From the NCBI GenBank assembly GCA_033763135.1, contig JANRKY010000370.1, positions 33,048-97,047 of the forward strand: a stretch of 64,000 nt of DNA, written 5' to 3'. The translations under genes and the position numbers were made by a program. Positions 49,692 through 61,661 of this stretch are shown one piece after another (positions within the stretch are counted from its first letter, which is position 1; each line of letters begins with the position of its first letter). A model generated the notes under the pieces. That model saw nothing but the letters and a program-made list of their open reading frames with translations, was not told where the DNA came from and ran no database searches. Origin of the DNA: DALYLB01 sp033763135. Lineage in GTDB: Bacteria; Acidobacteriota; Blastocatellia; RBC074.

Positions 49692-52600
49692 ATGGAAAGC
49701 CATATTTTCGCCGGGTATTCCGGCGTGAAAAATTATACTGGGGACGCTCTTGAGGATGGCAGACTGCTCGGTCTCGACTGCCTGAAACAAATCAAAAAAT
49801 TGAATGACCCGGGGCAGTTTCCTCCGCGCCTCCTGATATTGCTCGCGTCCCCTGCCTATCTGGAACTTCCAAGAGCCCGCAATCTGCTCGACGGAATTCA
49901 TGAGTCTTTCGAGGATGCCGGCCATAAAAACGTCCCGCTCATTGGCTGCTCGACCGCAGGCGTCTTCTTCAAGCAGCAGGTCCACCGCGAAGGCGCCCTG
50001 CTCTTCTGCCTCGCCTCGCGACTTCTCGAAGCCAGAGTCGCGGTTGGAGCCAATGCGGCCGACGAGCCTGAAAAAGCCGTGGATGATCTGTTGGCAGGCC
50101 TCCAAGCCTATCTGCGCGAACGAAAAGACCCGGCGCCGGCGCCGACGCCCACCATCGTCAGCTTTCTCCCCGGTTTTATCGGGGATCGTTATCCGGCCCC
50201 GAAACTTCATCAGCGCCTGCGGAGCAAACTGCCTGCCGGTACGCCGATGTTCGGCGGCGTGGCCTCCGCGGATGACCCACTGCGAGACAAACCCGGCATC
50301 CTCTTCGCGGGAAAAGAGGTGCTTCATAATGCTATCGTCGCCGCCCGCCTCATCGCCAAAGTCCCGATCGGACTCGGTCTGGAGCACGGCTTGACTGATA
50401 CGCAACGCCTGCTGCGCGTAAAGGATTTATCCGTTGACCGAAAGACAATCTACAGCTTCGAAGAAGGCAGCGCCGCTGAGATCATGGCGATTGAGGAGAA
50501 AAAGAGCCCGGTCGTCATGTTTTCGGAGCTGTGCACAAACTGCGATCCGACCGTCCACGACCCGGTCCTCATCGAGGACGGCACGGCTCTCCGGCTGGCG
50601 AGAGAGGTCTCGGAAGATTGCTGCTTCCGCGTTATGAGCGTGCAAGCCAATAAGATTCACGGCGCCACGCGGAAAACCATCGCGCAGACAAGGAAGAGGA
50701 CCGAAAATTCGATCGGGTGCCTCTTGTTGATCTGCAATGGCCTCCTACGACACCGCCAGAAAATCGGGCTCGATTTCGAATCCATGTTCAGAGAGATCAA
50801 GGGCGATCTCTCGAACGGCAAGACCCTGCATGATTGCGTCGGCGCCTTCGTCGATGGAGAGATCGGCACGGACAAACATGGCAAATCGCTATTGGGCAAC
50901 TGGAGCACCGCGGCAATGGTTGTCGGCGACGCCCTGGACAACCACGCGGTCGTTCATGACAGCTTCCAACAACTGGCCGAGTTGGCGAAACACCCCCTTT
51001 CATCGCCGAAAGAGTCGATCCGACAAGTGCTGCAGCTCATATACGATATCGGTTATCGAGGAGCGATGATCTCGTTCTGGATGCCGGATCAACAGGAAGA
51101 GATGATCATCGCCAAGGATGCTGTGGGCGCCTGCTTTGAGAGAATCGTCGAAGAGACGCGCCGCTCGATATCCAGCAGAGACATCCTCGCCATCGTGGCC
51201 AAGGAGAAGAGCCCGCGCTATGTCCCCGACTCGCGCCAGCCGGACTCGTACTGCGACCAGGCGACGGTCGACAAATCCGGGTTAATAAGCCAGTACGTCA
51301 TTCCGCTGACCAATCGAGACAAGAAGGTCAATGCCCTTCTCCAGATCGACCTCGGCGACGCAAGTTACAAGGAAGACCTTCAACCACACGAGAAAGAGAT
51401 GCTCGAAGCGATCGGGTCGATCGTGATCTCCATTCTCAACCGGGTCTTCAGCGGGGAAGAGAGCCGCCTGACGCTCGCTCTCGACGAAGCGCTGAAAAAA
51501 AGCCTCTCGGCCGATACTGTAAACGAGGGATTGCGGAAATTCCTTGAATTGACTCTTCGCTCATTCGGGCTCAAGGGCGGATACATTCGACTCGCGCATG
51601 AAGAAAAACAATCCCTGGATCTCGTTGTGGGCGCCGGCGAATTCTATGCGGCAGTGAAATCGCTTCGCAGCGAGACGGCATTCGGAGATGCGTCTCCGCT
51701 GGCGCAGGCCTTTCGAAAAGGAGAGGCCAATATCGTCAATGACGCGGCCCACAACAAAGACCACGAATGGACCCGAAACCGCATGCTCGCCGATGGCAAG
51801 AGCGACAGGAAGACGGCTGAAATTCTGGATGCAATTCGCGCCTACGCAATTATTCCATTCGAAAACGAAAGCGGACAGCGCGGCACAATCAACCTTCTTA
51901 CGAGCGAGCCATGGTTCTTCGCCTGGCATCATAAAAAAGCGATCGAAGCGCTCGGCGAACGGGTCGGGTTTCTGCTGGACACCTTGAAAAGAAGGCACAG
52001 CGAGCGTTTTCTGCTGAGCGCCATCCCGCGTCTCTCGCAGATTCAGAATCTCGACGATCCGAGCAGGGTGTTGGCCAACGTCACGGAGAGATTCGCGCGA
52101 TCGCTCACCGCCGAATATGCCTCTCTCTTTCTCTGGGACGAAGAGCAGGAAATTCATATCTTGCGAGCGCAATACGGCTGGCACGATCCGGCCTGGGTAA
52201 ACGGCGCCAAATACAAAAAAAACGAGACCTGGGCCGGCTCCACGATTCTTGCGGGATCTCCACAGCATATCCCGAATCTGCTGAAATTTTACGACGAGCA
52301 TAACTATCAAAACCGGGGACGCTACAACGAATTTATTTACGGCAGGTCGTTGTCCAAGGAGTTTACGGTTGAGGCGATCGGGTTGCCGCTGCGTCTTCCA
52401 ACCGAGACGATCGGCGTCATGATGCTGTATCGGCAGATTCAGGAAGGCGATCCCAGCGGCTTTCTGACAACCGACAAGACGCTGCTGATCGCCGGCGCGG
52501 CCGCCCTCACCGGCCATGTCAAACTGGTTCAGACGAACAATCTGGAACGATGGGAGAAGGAAGAATTCCGCCGGCATCAGGAGGTCTACGAAGCCTGCGC

Positions 52601-53846
52601 GAAATTGGACGATTCGCTGTCGTTCGAAGCGACGGCCTGTCAGCAGATTTTAAAATCTTATCGGGCCATTGGCATCGATTTCTTTGCGACAGAGGATCGC
52701 GGCTCCTCCTTTCTCTGGCAGGGCGGTTACGAGCGGGATTCCAGAACGGAGAAGATCACGCCTCGCAAGAAAGAGACTGATGGCATCCAGGATTCGGAAG
52801 ACAAAGCCGCCTTCGCCAAGCTGGCCCGGTTCCAAGAACCAATCAAATGGCCAATGAGGCTTGCGGAAGAGAAGCTGAAGAATCCGCGGAAGGCCGCCAT
52901 CGACGGCCTGATTGAACGCGTGCTGGTCCCCCTGGTGGCGGACAATCACATTGTCGGTCTGTTCGACGTCCGCTGGAAAATCAGCGGCCGGCAAAATCAT
53001 TTGAATACTTATCGACACAGCAATCTTCACTGGGAATTGCTGGGCGAAAAGATCGGCGCGGTCTACAGACAGCATCAATTGGCGCAGGAACAGAAGCGGG
53101 CCAAGGAGATGCTCGCCGAGGCCGAACGGATGCAGCGGCAGGCGGAAGAGAGAAAACGGGAATTGGACGAACAGAGCGGGCTCGCGGTCAAAGCCACCGG
53201 GGCCTATGTCTTTCAAAGTCTGCATCGGCTCGCGAATGTAATTCAGAATCTGAAAAGTCTTCCGATCATCATCGAGAATACGCAGGATGACGTTGAGCGC
53301 AAGGAAGCGATCCAGGCTCTGAAAGAGGAGATGAAGAAGGCTTTCAGTACGGTCGAGTCCGTCAAAGACATCGGGGAAAGAGTGGTGAATCCACGCCGGG
53401 ATGCCTGCGGCCTCCTCAGGCTGATTCGACAGGCGGTTGAGGAGACAGGAGCCACAAAAACGGCAAATGTCATTCTCGATGAAACCTCCCTCGATATAAC
53501 CGTCGAGGTCGATCCGGACCACACCAGGCAGGTATTCCTCAACCTCATCAACAATGCCGTCAAAGCCATGGAGGGCAGACAGAAACGCGAGCTGAAAGTC
53601 AGCGCGAATTCCAGCAGAACCGACGAAATCACAATCTCATTCAAGGACACAGGCAAGGGGATGACCGACGAAGAGATTCAGAAAGCCCTGCGCGGCTTTG
53701 TAAAGACGGAAGACCATAAGGGCGTGGGCGTGCTGATCTCGAGCGTCCTGCTCAATGCCCAACGCGGCTCCCTGAGTTACAGACAGAACGAGGACGAAGG
53801 CATCGAAGCGATCGTCACCCTGAAAATATCACACAAAGAGGCATAA
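49692..53846 (+). CDS. Soluble FIST / four-GAF histidine kinase
   Basis: A 1384-residue sensor kinase without membrane segments. From the ATG at 49692: FIST N-terminal domain (FAGYSGVKNYTGDALEDGR, then LIGCSTAGVFF), FIST C-terminal domain to ~420, four GAF-like domains (~435-585, ~605-765, ~785-935, ~955-1110), a coiled coil, a DHp helix with His1178 in VFQSLHRLANVIQNL, and HATPase_c with an N box (FLNLINNAVKAM), SFKDTGKGMTDEE and HKGVGVLISSVLL. FIST domains bind small cytoplasmic ligands, perhaps amino acids. The frame is open 120 codons further up, but GAGGAG at 49675 and FIST alignment favour this start. It starts the four-gene operon; the next gene is 3 nt away. Confidence 0.88.
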   Translation: MESHIFAGYSGVKNYTGDALEDGRLLGLDCLKQIKKLNDPGQFPPRLLILLASPAYLELPRARNLLDGIHESFEDAGHKNVPLIGCSTAGVFFKQQVHREGALLFCLASRLLEARVAVGANAADEPEKAVDDLLAGLQAYLRERKDPAPAPTPTIVSFLPGFIGDRYPAPKLHQRLRSKLPAGTPMFGGVASADDPLRDKPGILFAGKEVLHNAIVAARLIAKVPIGLGLEHGLTDTQRLLRVKDLSVDRKTIYSFEEGSAAEIMAIEEKKSPVVMFSELCTNCDPTVHDPVLIEDGTALRLAREVSEDCCFRVMSVQANKIHGATRKTIAQTRKRTENSIGCLLLICNGLLRHRQKIGLDFESMFREIKGDLSNGKTLHDCVGAFVDGEIGTDKHGKSLLGNWSTAAMVVGDALDNHAVVHDSFQQLAELAKHPLSSPKESIRQVLQLIYDIGYRGAMISFWMPDQQEEMIIAKDAVGACFERIVEETRRSISSRDILAIVAKEKSPRYVPDSRQPDSYCDQATVDKSGLISQYVIPLTNRDKKVNALLQIDLGDASYKEDLQPHEKEMLEAIGSIVISILNRVFSGEESRLTLALDEALKKSLSADTVNEGLRKFLELTLRSFGLKGGYIRLAHEEKQSLDLVVGAGEFYAAVKSLRSETAFGDASPLAQAFRKGEANIVNDAAHNKDHEWTRNRMLADGKSDRKTAEILDAIRAYAIIPFENESGQRGTINLLTSEPWFFAWHHKKAIEALGERVGFLLDTLKRRHSERFLLSAIPRLSQIQNLDDPSRVLANVTERFARSLTAEYASLFLWDEEQEIHILRAQYGWHDPAWVNGAKYKKNETWAGSTILAGSPQHIPNLLKFYDEHNYQNRGRYNEFIYGRSLSKEFTVEAIGLPLRLPTETIGVMMLYRQIQEGDPSGFLTTDKTLLIAGAAALTGHVKLVQTNNLERWEKEEFRRHQEVYEACAKLDDSLSFEATACQQILKSYRAIGIDFFATEDRGSSFLWQGGYERDSRTEKITPRKKETDGIQDSEDKAAFAKLARFQEPIKWPMRLAEEKLKNPRKAAIDGLIERVLVPLVADNHIVGLFDVRWKISGRQNHLNTYRHSNLHWELLGEKIGAVYRQHQLAQEQKRAKEMLAEAERMQRQAEERKRELDEQSGLAVKATGAYVFQSLHRLANVIQNLKSLPIIIENTQDDVERKEAIQALKEEMKKAFSTVESVKDIGERVVNPRRDACGLLRLIRQAVEETGATKTANVILDETSLDITVEVDPDHTRQVFLNLINNAVKAMEGRQKRELKVSANSSRTDEITISFKDTGKGMTDEEIQKALRGFVKTEDHKGVGVLISSVLLNAQRGSLSYRQNEDEGIEAIVTLKISHKEA

Positions 53847-53849
53847 AAG

Positions 53850-55067
53850 ATGACAGAACACTTTCTACAACTCTCGCCGCGCGTCCTGATCGTTGAAGAC
53901 AACGCTCCTCAGGCCCGGGCGATGGAATTTCTCCTCAACTCGGTTTCGGCGGAGCTTGCCGAAACATTCGACGCTCTTCCGTTCAGGATCGACAAGGCAA
54001 TGTCGGTTCACGGGGCGCTGAAGTATCTCGATCAGCCGGCGCCCGCGTACGACATCTGCCTGCTGGACCTGAGCCTGCCATTGAAGGATGGAGCGGGCGG
54101 AGAGGAGCCGCGGGCAGGATATGAGATCCTCAAACATATCGTCGCAACAGGCGTCGTCAAGAGAGTGATCATCGTGTCCGTCTTCAGCGAATATAAGTAC
54201 GTCATCGAGGCGTTTCGCTCGGGGGCCTTCGACTTCATTTCAAAACCATATGAAGAGGACACGCTGCGCGCGCAGGTGCTCAATTGCTTTCGCAGAATCC
54301 TGGAAGATGAAAGCAGAAGCATCTTTGACCAGCGTGTCCGCAGCCTCGTGCCGCACGGGGAAAGAGGATTGGCGCGAAACTTTACCGCAGGGCTTTCGCC
54401 GTTTTTCACAGCGATGAAAGAGGCGACGGATGACCTCAAAAGCCGCCTCTCGAAGCGTTACGGCGTGGACTACGAACAGGATCGGGAGCACGATCTGGTC
54501 GCGCCGCTGCGCGAGATCGAAGCGGCCGCAGTCAACGCGCGCGATCACCTTGCCTTGTTCCAATCCTCGCTCTCCGAGGGCGAGAAGGACGGGCAGTCAG
54601 TGGAGCTTCGCGGGCTCCTCAGCCGGATCAGTCAACGATTGCAGCCCTGTCTGGCGGTAAAACAGACGCGGCTCTCGATTGCCCCGATCGAGGGGGCCTC
54701 GCAACTCGACGGGTTTCATGCCACGATGTTCCAGGATGACATCTCAGTCGTCATCGGCGAAATGATTTCAGGCGGACTGAGCCAGCTTGCGGAATACGGC
54801 ACTCGCCACAAGATCCAGATCTCGATGGAGCGGCGCGGAAAACGCGGCCTCATTCGTTTCGAGGATGATATGAAACCGATTTCGAAGGAGGATGCGGAGG
54901 CCATCAATAAAGGATATCGGATTCTTTCCGATCCGGAGTTCAAGCGCGTCTGGGGACTTTCAATCGCGCAGCATGTCGCGATGAGCAGCGGAGGCTATCT
55001 CGAGATCGCGCCCGGGGAATGGGGCAACGTCATTACCTATAACATCTCGTTGAGGCATCATGGCTAA
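53850..55067 (+). CDS. Receiver fused to a degenerate histidine-kinase core
   Basis: The 405-residue protein begins with a canonical receiver: acidic pocket E16-D17, phosphoacceptor D73 in YDICLLDLSLPLKDG, and the late Lys in FISKPYEED. Residues ~165-250 resemble a DHp helix pair but without a His at the expected place (RNFTAGLSPFFTAMKEATDD). The C-terminal part looks like HATPase_c, with VVIGEMISGGLSQLAEYG in place of the N box and VWGLSIAQHVAMSSGGYLEI for the G2 region; the G1 box is lost. It is probably not a kinase. It may bind the partner kinase or serve as an allosteric hub. GAGG precedes the start; the next gene overlaps by 8 nt. Confidence 0.82.
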   Translation: MTEHFLQLSPRVLIVEDNAPQARAMEFLLNSVSAELAETFDALPFRIDKAMSVHGALKYLDQPAPAYDICLLDLSLPLKDGAGGEEPRAGYEILKHIVATGVVKRVIIVSVFSEYKYVIEAFRSGAFDFISKPYEEDTLRAQVLNCFRRILEDESRSIFDQRVRSLVPHGERGLARNFTAGLSPFFTAMKEATDDLKSRLSKRYGVDYEQDREHDLVAPLREIEAAAVNARDHLALFQSSLSEGEKDGQSVELRGLLSRISQRLQPCLAVKQTRLSIAPIEGASQLDGFHATMFQDDISVVIGEMISGGLSQLAEYGTRHKIQISMERRGKRGLIRFEDDMKPISKEDAEAINKGYRILSDPEFKRVWGLSIAQHVAMSSGGYLEIAPGEWGNVITYNISLRHHG

Positions 55068-56535
55068 GATCCTTGTGGTGGAGAACAATACGCGCGATGC
55101 CGATCGCTTTCGAGAGTTGCTGGTCCAGGAGGACCTCGAAATCGCGATCTGCCGATCCGGCGCCGAGGCCGAAGAGATGATGGCGTCTGATGGCCGAGAC
55201 GAGTTCGCGGCGGCGATCATCCTCTGGGAGATTCCGGGGCCGCCGTTTGGCTTTGCCCTTCTGACCAACTGGCGACAGGACTGGCCCGCCAAACCGGCAG
55301 TGATCGTCAGCGGCACGCTGGACGCGACGCTCGCAACGCGGGCTGCGATCCTCGGCGCAAACGATTTCCTCGAAAAACCGCTGGAGGCGGAACGGGTCAA
55401 ATCCTGCCTGAGATCGCTGCTTGCGCCGCACGAAACCTTGTCGCCGCTCCTTTCCGCGCTGCAGGAAACGATCATCGGCAAATCCCCGGAACTTCTATCC
55501 GCACTCAGGAAAACGGCCAGACTGATTCCCCATGTCAATTCCCGCGCGCTGCTCATCGGCGAATCCGGCACGGGGAAGGAACTCTTCGCCAAAGCCATCC
55601 ATCAGCTCGGTCCGACCGCCGGCGCGCCGCTGGTGGCGATCAATGTCGCCGCGATCCCCAAAGACCTTGCCGAGAGCACACTATTCGGTCATGAAAAAGG
55701 CGCCTTCACCGGCGCCATAAACCAACGCCTCGGCGCCCTCGAAGAGGCGGAGGGCGGAACGCTCTTTCTCGATGAAATCGGCGAGCTCGATCTCTCGCTG
55801 CAGGTCAAGCTGCTGCGCGCGATCCAGGAGCGGGAATTTCGGCGTATCGGCGGGTCCAGGGATCTCACGTTCGAGGCGCGCTTGGTTTGCGCGACCAACC
55901 GCGACCTAGCACAAGAGGTCAGGAAGGGAGCTTTTCGACAAGATCTCTATCATCGGATCGCGGAGAAGACGATCCAGATTCCGCCCCTGCGCGAGCGGAC
56001 GGGAGATATCGAAATCCTTCTTCATCACTTCCTTGAAATTTATCGTGGAGGGCGACCCATTCGCTTTGCGCGGGAGACGCTCTCGATTTTTCGAAGCTAT
56101 CGATTTCCGGGCAATGTCCGGGAGCTGCAGTATCTCGTTCGGGGAGCCCTCATCGACTGCGAGGGCGATGAGATTCTGCCGAAGCATCTCCCCCTGGAGA
56201 AAATGGACGCCCAGCTCCTCGGCAATGAAAATCCCCCGCCTGCGAATCCGGGAGAGACCCACAGCCCTCTTTCGGCAGATCGCAATACGCAGGAGCTTCT
56301 CGAAGAGATCACGAAATCCCTGCCGCAGAGCTGGGTGAGTCTTCCGTATCGGGAAGCCGCGCTCCATTCGGAGCGCGCATTCGACCGAATCTATCTGCGT
56401 CATCTGCACGCGCGCGTTCGCGGCAACGTCACGCGCGCGGCGCAAACGGCGGGCATCGATACCAAGACCTTCCGCAAACGATGGAAAGAAAGCGGCCTGG
56501 CTCCATTAAACGGCCCGGATGAAGATGAGACATAG
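55060..56535 (+). CDS. NtrC-family sigma-54 activator with atypical receiver
   Basis: A 491-residue enhancer-binding protein. The receiver (1-120) has E57 in IILWEIPG where the phosphoacceptor Asp should be, and its acidic pocket is ENN rather than EDD; K106 of LEKP remains. The AAA+ domain has Walker A GESGTGKE (167-174), HEKGAFTGAI at 211-220 with the GAFTGA loop that contacts sigma-54, and FLDEIGEL (Walker B). A Fis-type HTH closes the protein (RGNVTRAAQTAGIDTKTFRK). It overlaps the preceding gene by 8 nt. The natural targets are the two sigma-54 promoters of this island. Confidence 0.93.
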   Translation: MAKILVVENNTRDADRFRELLVQEDLEIAICRSGAEAEEMMASDGRDEFAAAIILWEIPGPPFGFALLTNWRQDWPAKPAVIVSGTLDATLATRAAILGANDFLEKPLEAERVKSCLRSLLAPHETLSPLLSALQETIIGKSPELLSALRKTARLIPHVNSRALLIGESGTGKELFAKAIHQLGPTAGAPLVAINVAAIPKDLAESTLFGHEKGAFTGAINQRLGALEEAEGGTLFLDEIGELDLSLQVKLLRAIQEREFRRIGGSRDLTFEARLVCATNRDLAQEVRKGAFRQDLYHRIAEKTIQIPPLRERTGDIEILLHHFLEIYRGGRPIRFARETLSIFRSYRFPGNVRELQYLVRGALIDCEGDEILPKHLPLEKMDAQLLGNENPPPANPGETHSPLSADRNTQELLEEITKSLPQSWVSLPYREAALHSERAFDRIYLRHLHARVRGNVTRAAQTAGIDTKTFRKRWKESGLAPLNGPDEDET

Positions 56536-56559
56536 CGCTCACAGGCGACTGGAGGAAGT

Positions 56560-57393
56560 ATGGGGTTTCGAATACTTATCGTCGAAGATGATTTTTACCA
56601 GCTTAAAGCGCTTAAGCAGCTCATAACAGCAGACGGCATCAGCGTTGAGATTGACACGGCGAATTGCGCCGCGGACGCTCGCGACCGTCTCACCAGTCCT
56701 GCCAATCTGGCTCGGCCCTATGACATTATGCTCCTTGATCTGGGCTTGCCTGAGATTGAAGGACAAACTGAGAACTCCCATCTTGGCCTGCGCCTTCTTG
56801 AGGAGGCGCACAAGCGTGACTTGGCCAGACATACAATCGTCATCTCCGGCAAATCGGATTTAATCGATGAAATCGAACCCGCTTTGAAATATGGCGCTGC
56901 CGATTTTTTTCAAAAGCCGTATGAGCCTGATGAGTTGATCGATGTTTTGCTAAAGGCGCTCAGCAAGGAGCATCCGGCCAAATTGTTCATCTGTCATGAC
57001 TCAGTGGATAAAGATCTGGCAAGCAGCATGTACCGCAAATTGGCAAAACATGGATTTGCCCCCTGGATGGCCGATGAAGACCTTCTGGCGGGACAGAATC
57101 GGGAATTCTGGGTGAATAAAACGATTCGTGAGGCCGACTTCGCCTTGATATGCCTTTCCAGGGAATCGATCAGAAAGTCCGGCTCCTGGCTGAGAGAAAT
57201 CAAAAAAGCCTTGGAAAAACGAGAAGAAATGCTGGCAACCGATAATTTCCTCATCCCCGTTCTGCTGGAACCGTGTGACATTCCCGATCAGCTCGCGGCA
57301 TATCATCCTGCTTATCTGTACGAAGAAGACGGCTGGAGAAAGCTTGCCCGGTCCATATATCGGGGGAAATTGTCCCGGTCCGAGTCCGAATAA
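56560..57393 (+). CDS. Receiver-TIR fusion protein
   Basis: A 277-residue fusion. Residues 1-130 form an intact receiver: acidic pocket E9-D10-D11, phosphoacceptor D60 in MLLDLGLPE, S96 in VISGKS and K119 in FQKPYEP. Residues 140-270 form a TIR_2-type domain: KLFICHDSVDKDLASSM, FAPWMADEDLLAGQN, FALICLSRESIRKSGSWLRE, and FLIPVLLEPCDIP. E213 in WLREIKKAL is in the position of the catalytic Glu of NAD-cleaving TIRs. If active, NADase or signal-making would be gated by phosphorylation, with no DNA-binding output. GGAGG lies just before the ATG, and a strong hairpin follows the stop. Confidence 0.92.
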   Translation: MGFRILIVEDDFYQLKALKQLITADGISVEIDTANCAADARDRLTSPANLARPYDIMLLDLGLPEIEGQTENSHLGLRLLEEAHKRDLARHTIVISGKSDLIDEIEPALKYGAADFFQKPYEPDELIDVLLKALSKEHPAKLFICHDSVDKDLASSMYRKLAKHGFAPWMADEDLLAGQNREFWVNKTIREADFALICLSRESIRKSGSWLREIKKALEKREEMLATDNFLIPVLLEPCDIPDQLAAYHPAYLYEEDGWRKLARSIYRGKLSRSESE

Positions 57394-57398
57394 AAGCG

Positions 57399-57438
57399 AA
57401 AGGGAGAGGCGACTGCTCGATCCGTCGCCTCTCCCTTT
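57399..57438. terminator. Bidirectional hairpin terminator
   Basis: AAAGGGAGAGGCGAC (57399-57413) pairs perfectly with GTCGCCTCTCCCTTT (57424-57438) around a 10-nt loop. It lies between the convergent receiver-TIR gene and the cytochrome gene and ends in T-rich sequence on the plus strand. Confidence 0.9.
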
Positions 57439-57457
57439 GTCAATCATCATCCTGCCG

Positions 57458-61405
<3,948 letters not shown>

Positions 61406-61469
61406 AAGGTTTCTCAATATCGAAGTCACGGGGGAGAGGGAACAAAATATCGAATATGCCTATCGCCAA

Positions 61470-61650
61470 AGAAGATCTCACGCGAAGACGCGAAGGCGCG
61501 AAGAACGAGATGGCGCAGTCGGATTCAAGCTTCGCGCCTTCTCGCGAAGAGAAGATGCGCGTTCCGCCGAAGGCTCTTGAATCGGCAAACGAAGACGCGA
61601 AGAAGATTCGCCTTCCTCCAGCTTCGCGCTTTCGCGTCTTCGCGTGAGAT
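61470..61650. repeat. Inverted repeat, CGCGAAG-word class
   Basis: AGATCTCACGCGAAGACGCG and following GAAGGCGCGAAG words pair with CTTCGCGCTTTCGCGTCTTC and GCGTGAGATC at the other end; further CTTCTCGCGAAG pairings lie inside. It fills most of the gap between the barrel gene end and the cytochrome gene start. No gene is seen in it. Confidence 0.88.
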
Positions 61651-61661
61651 CGTCTTTCATT

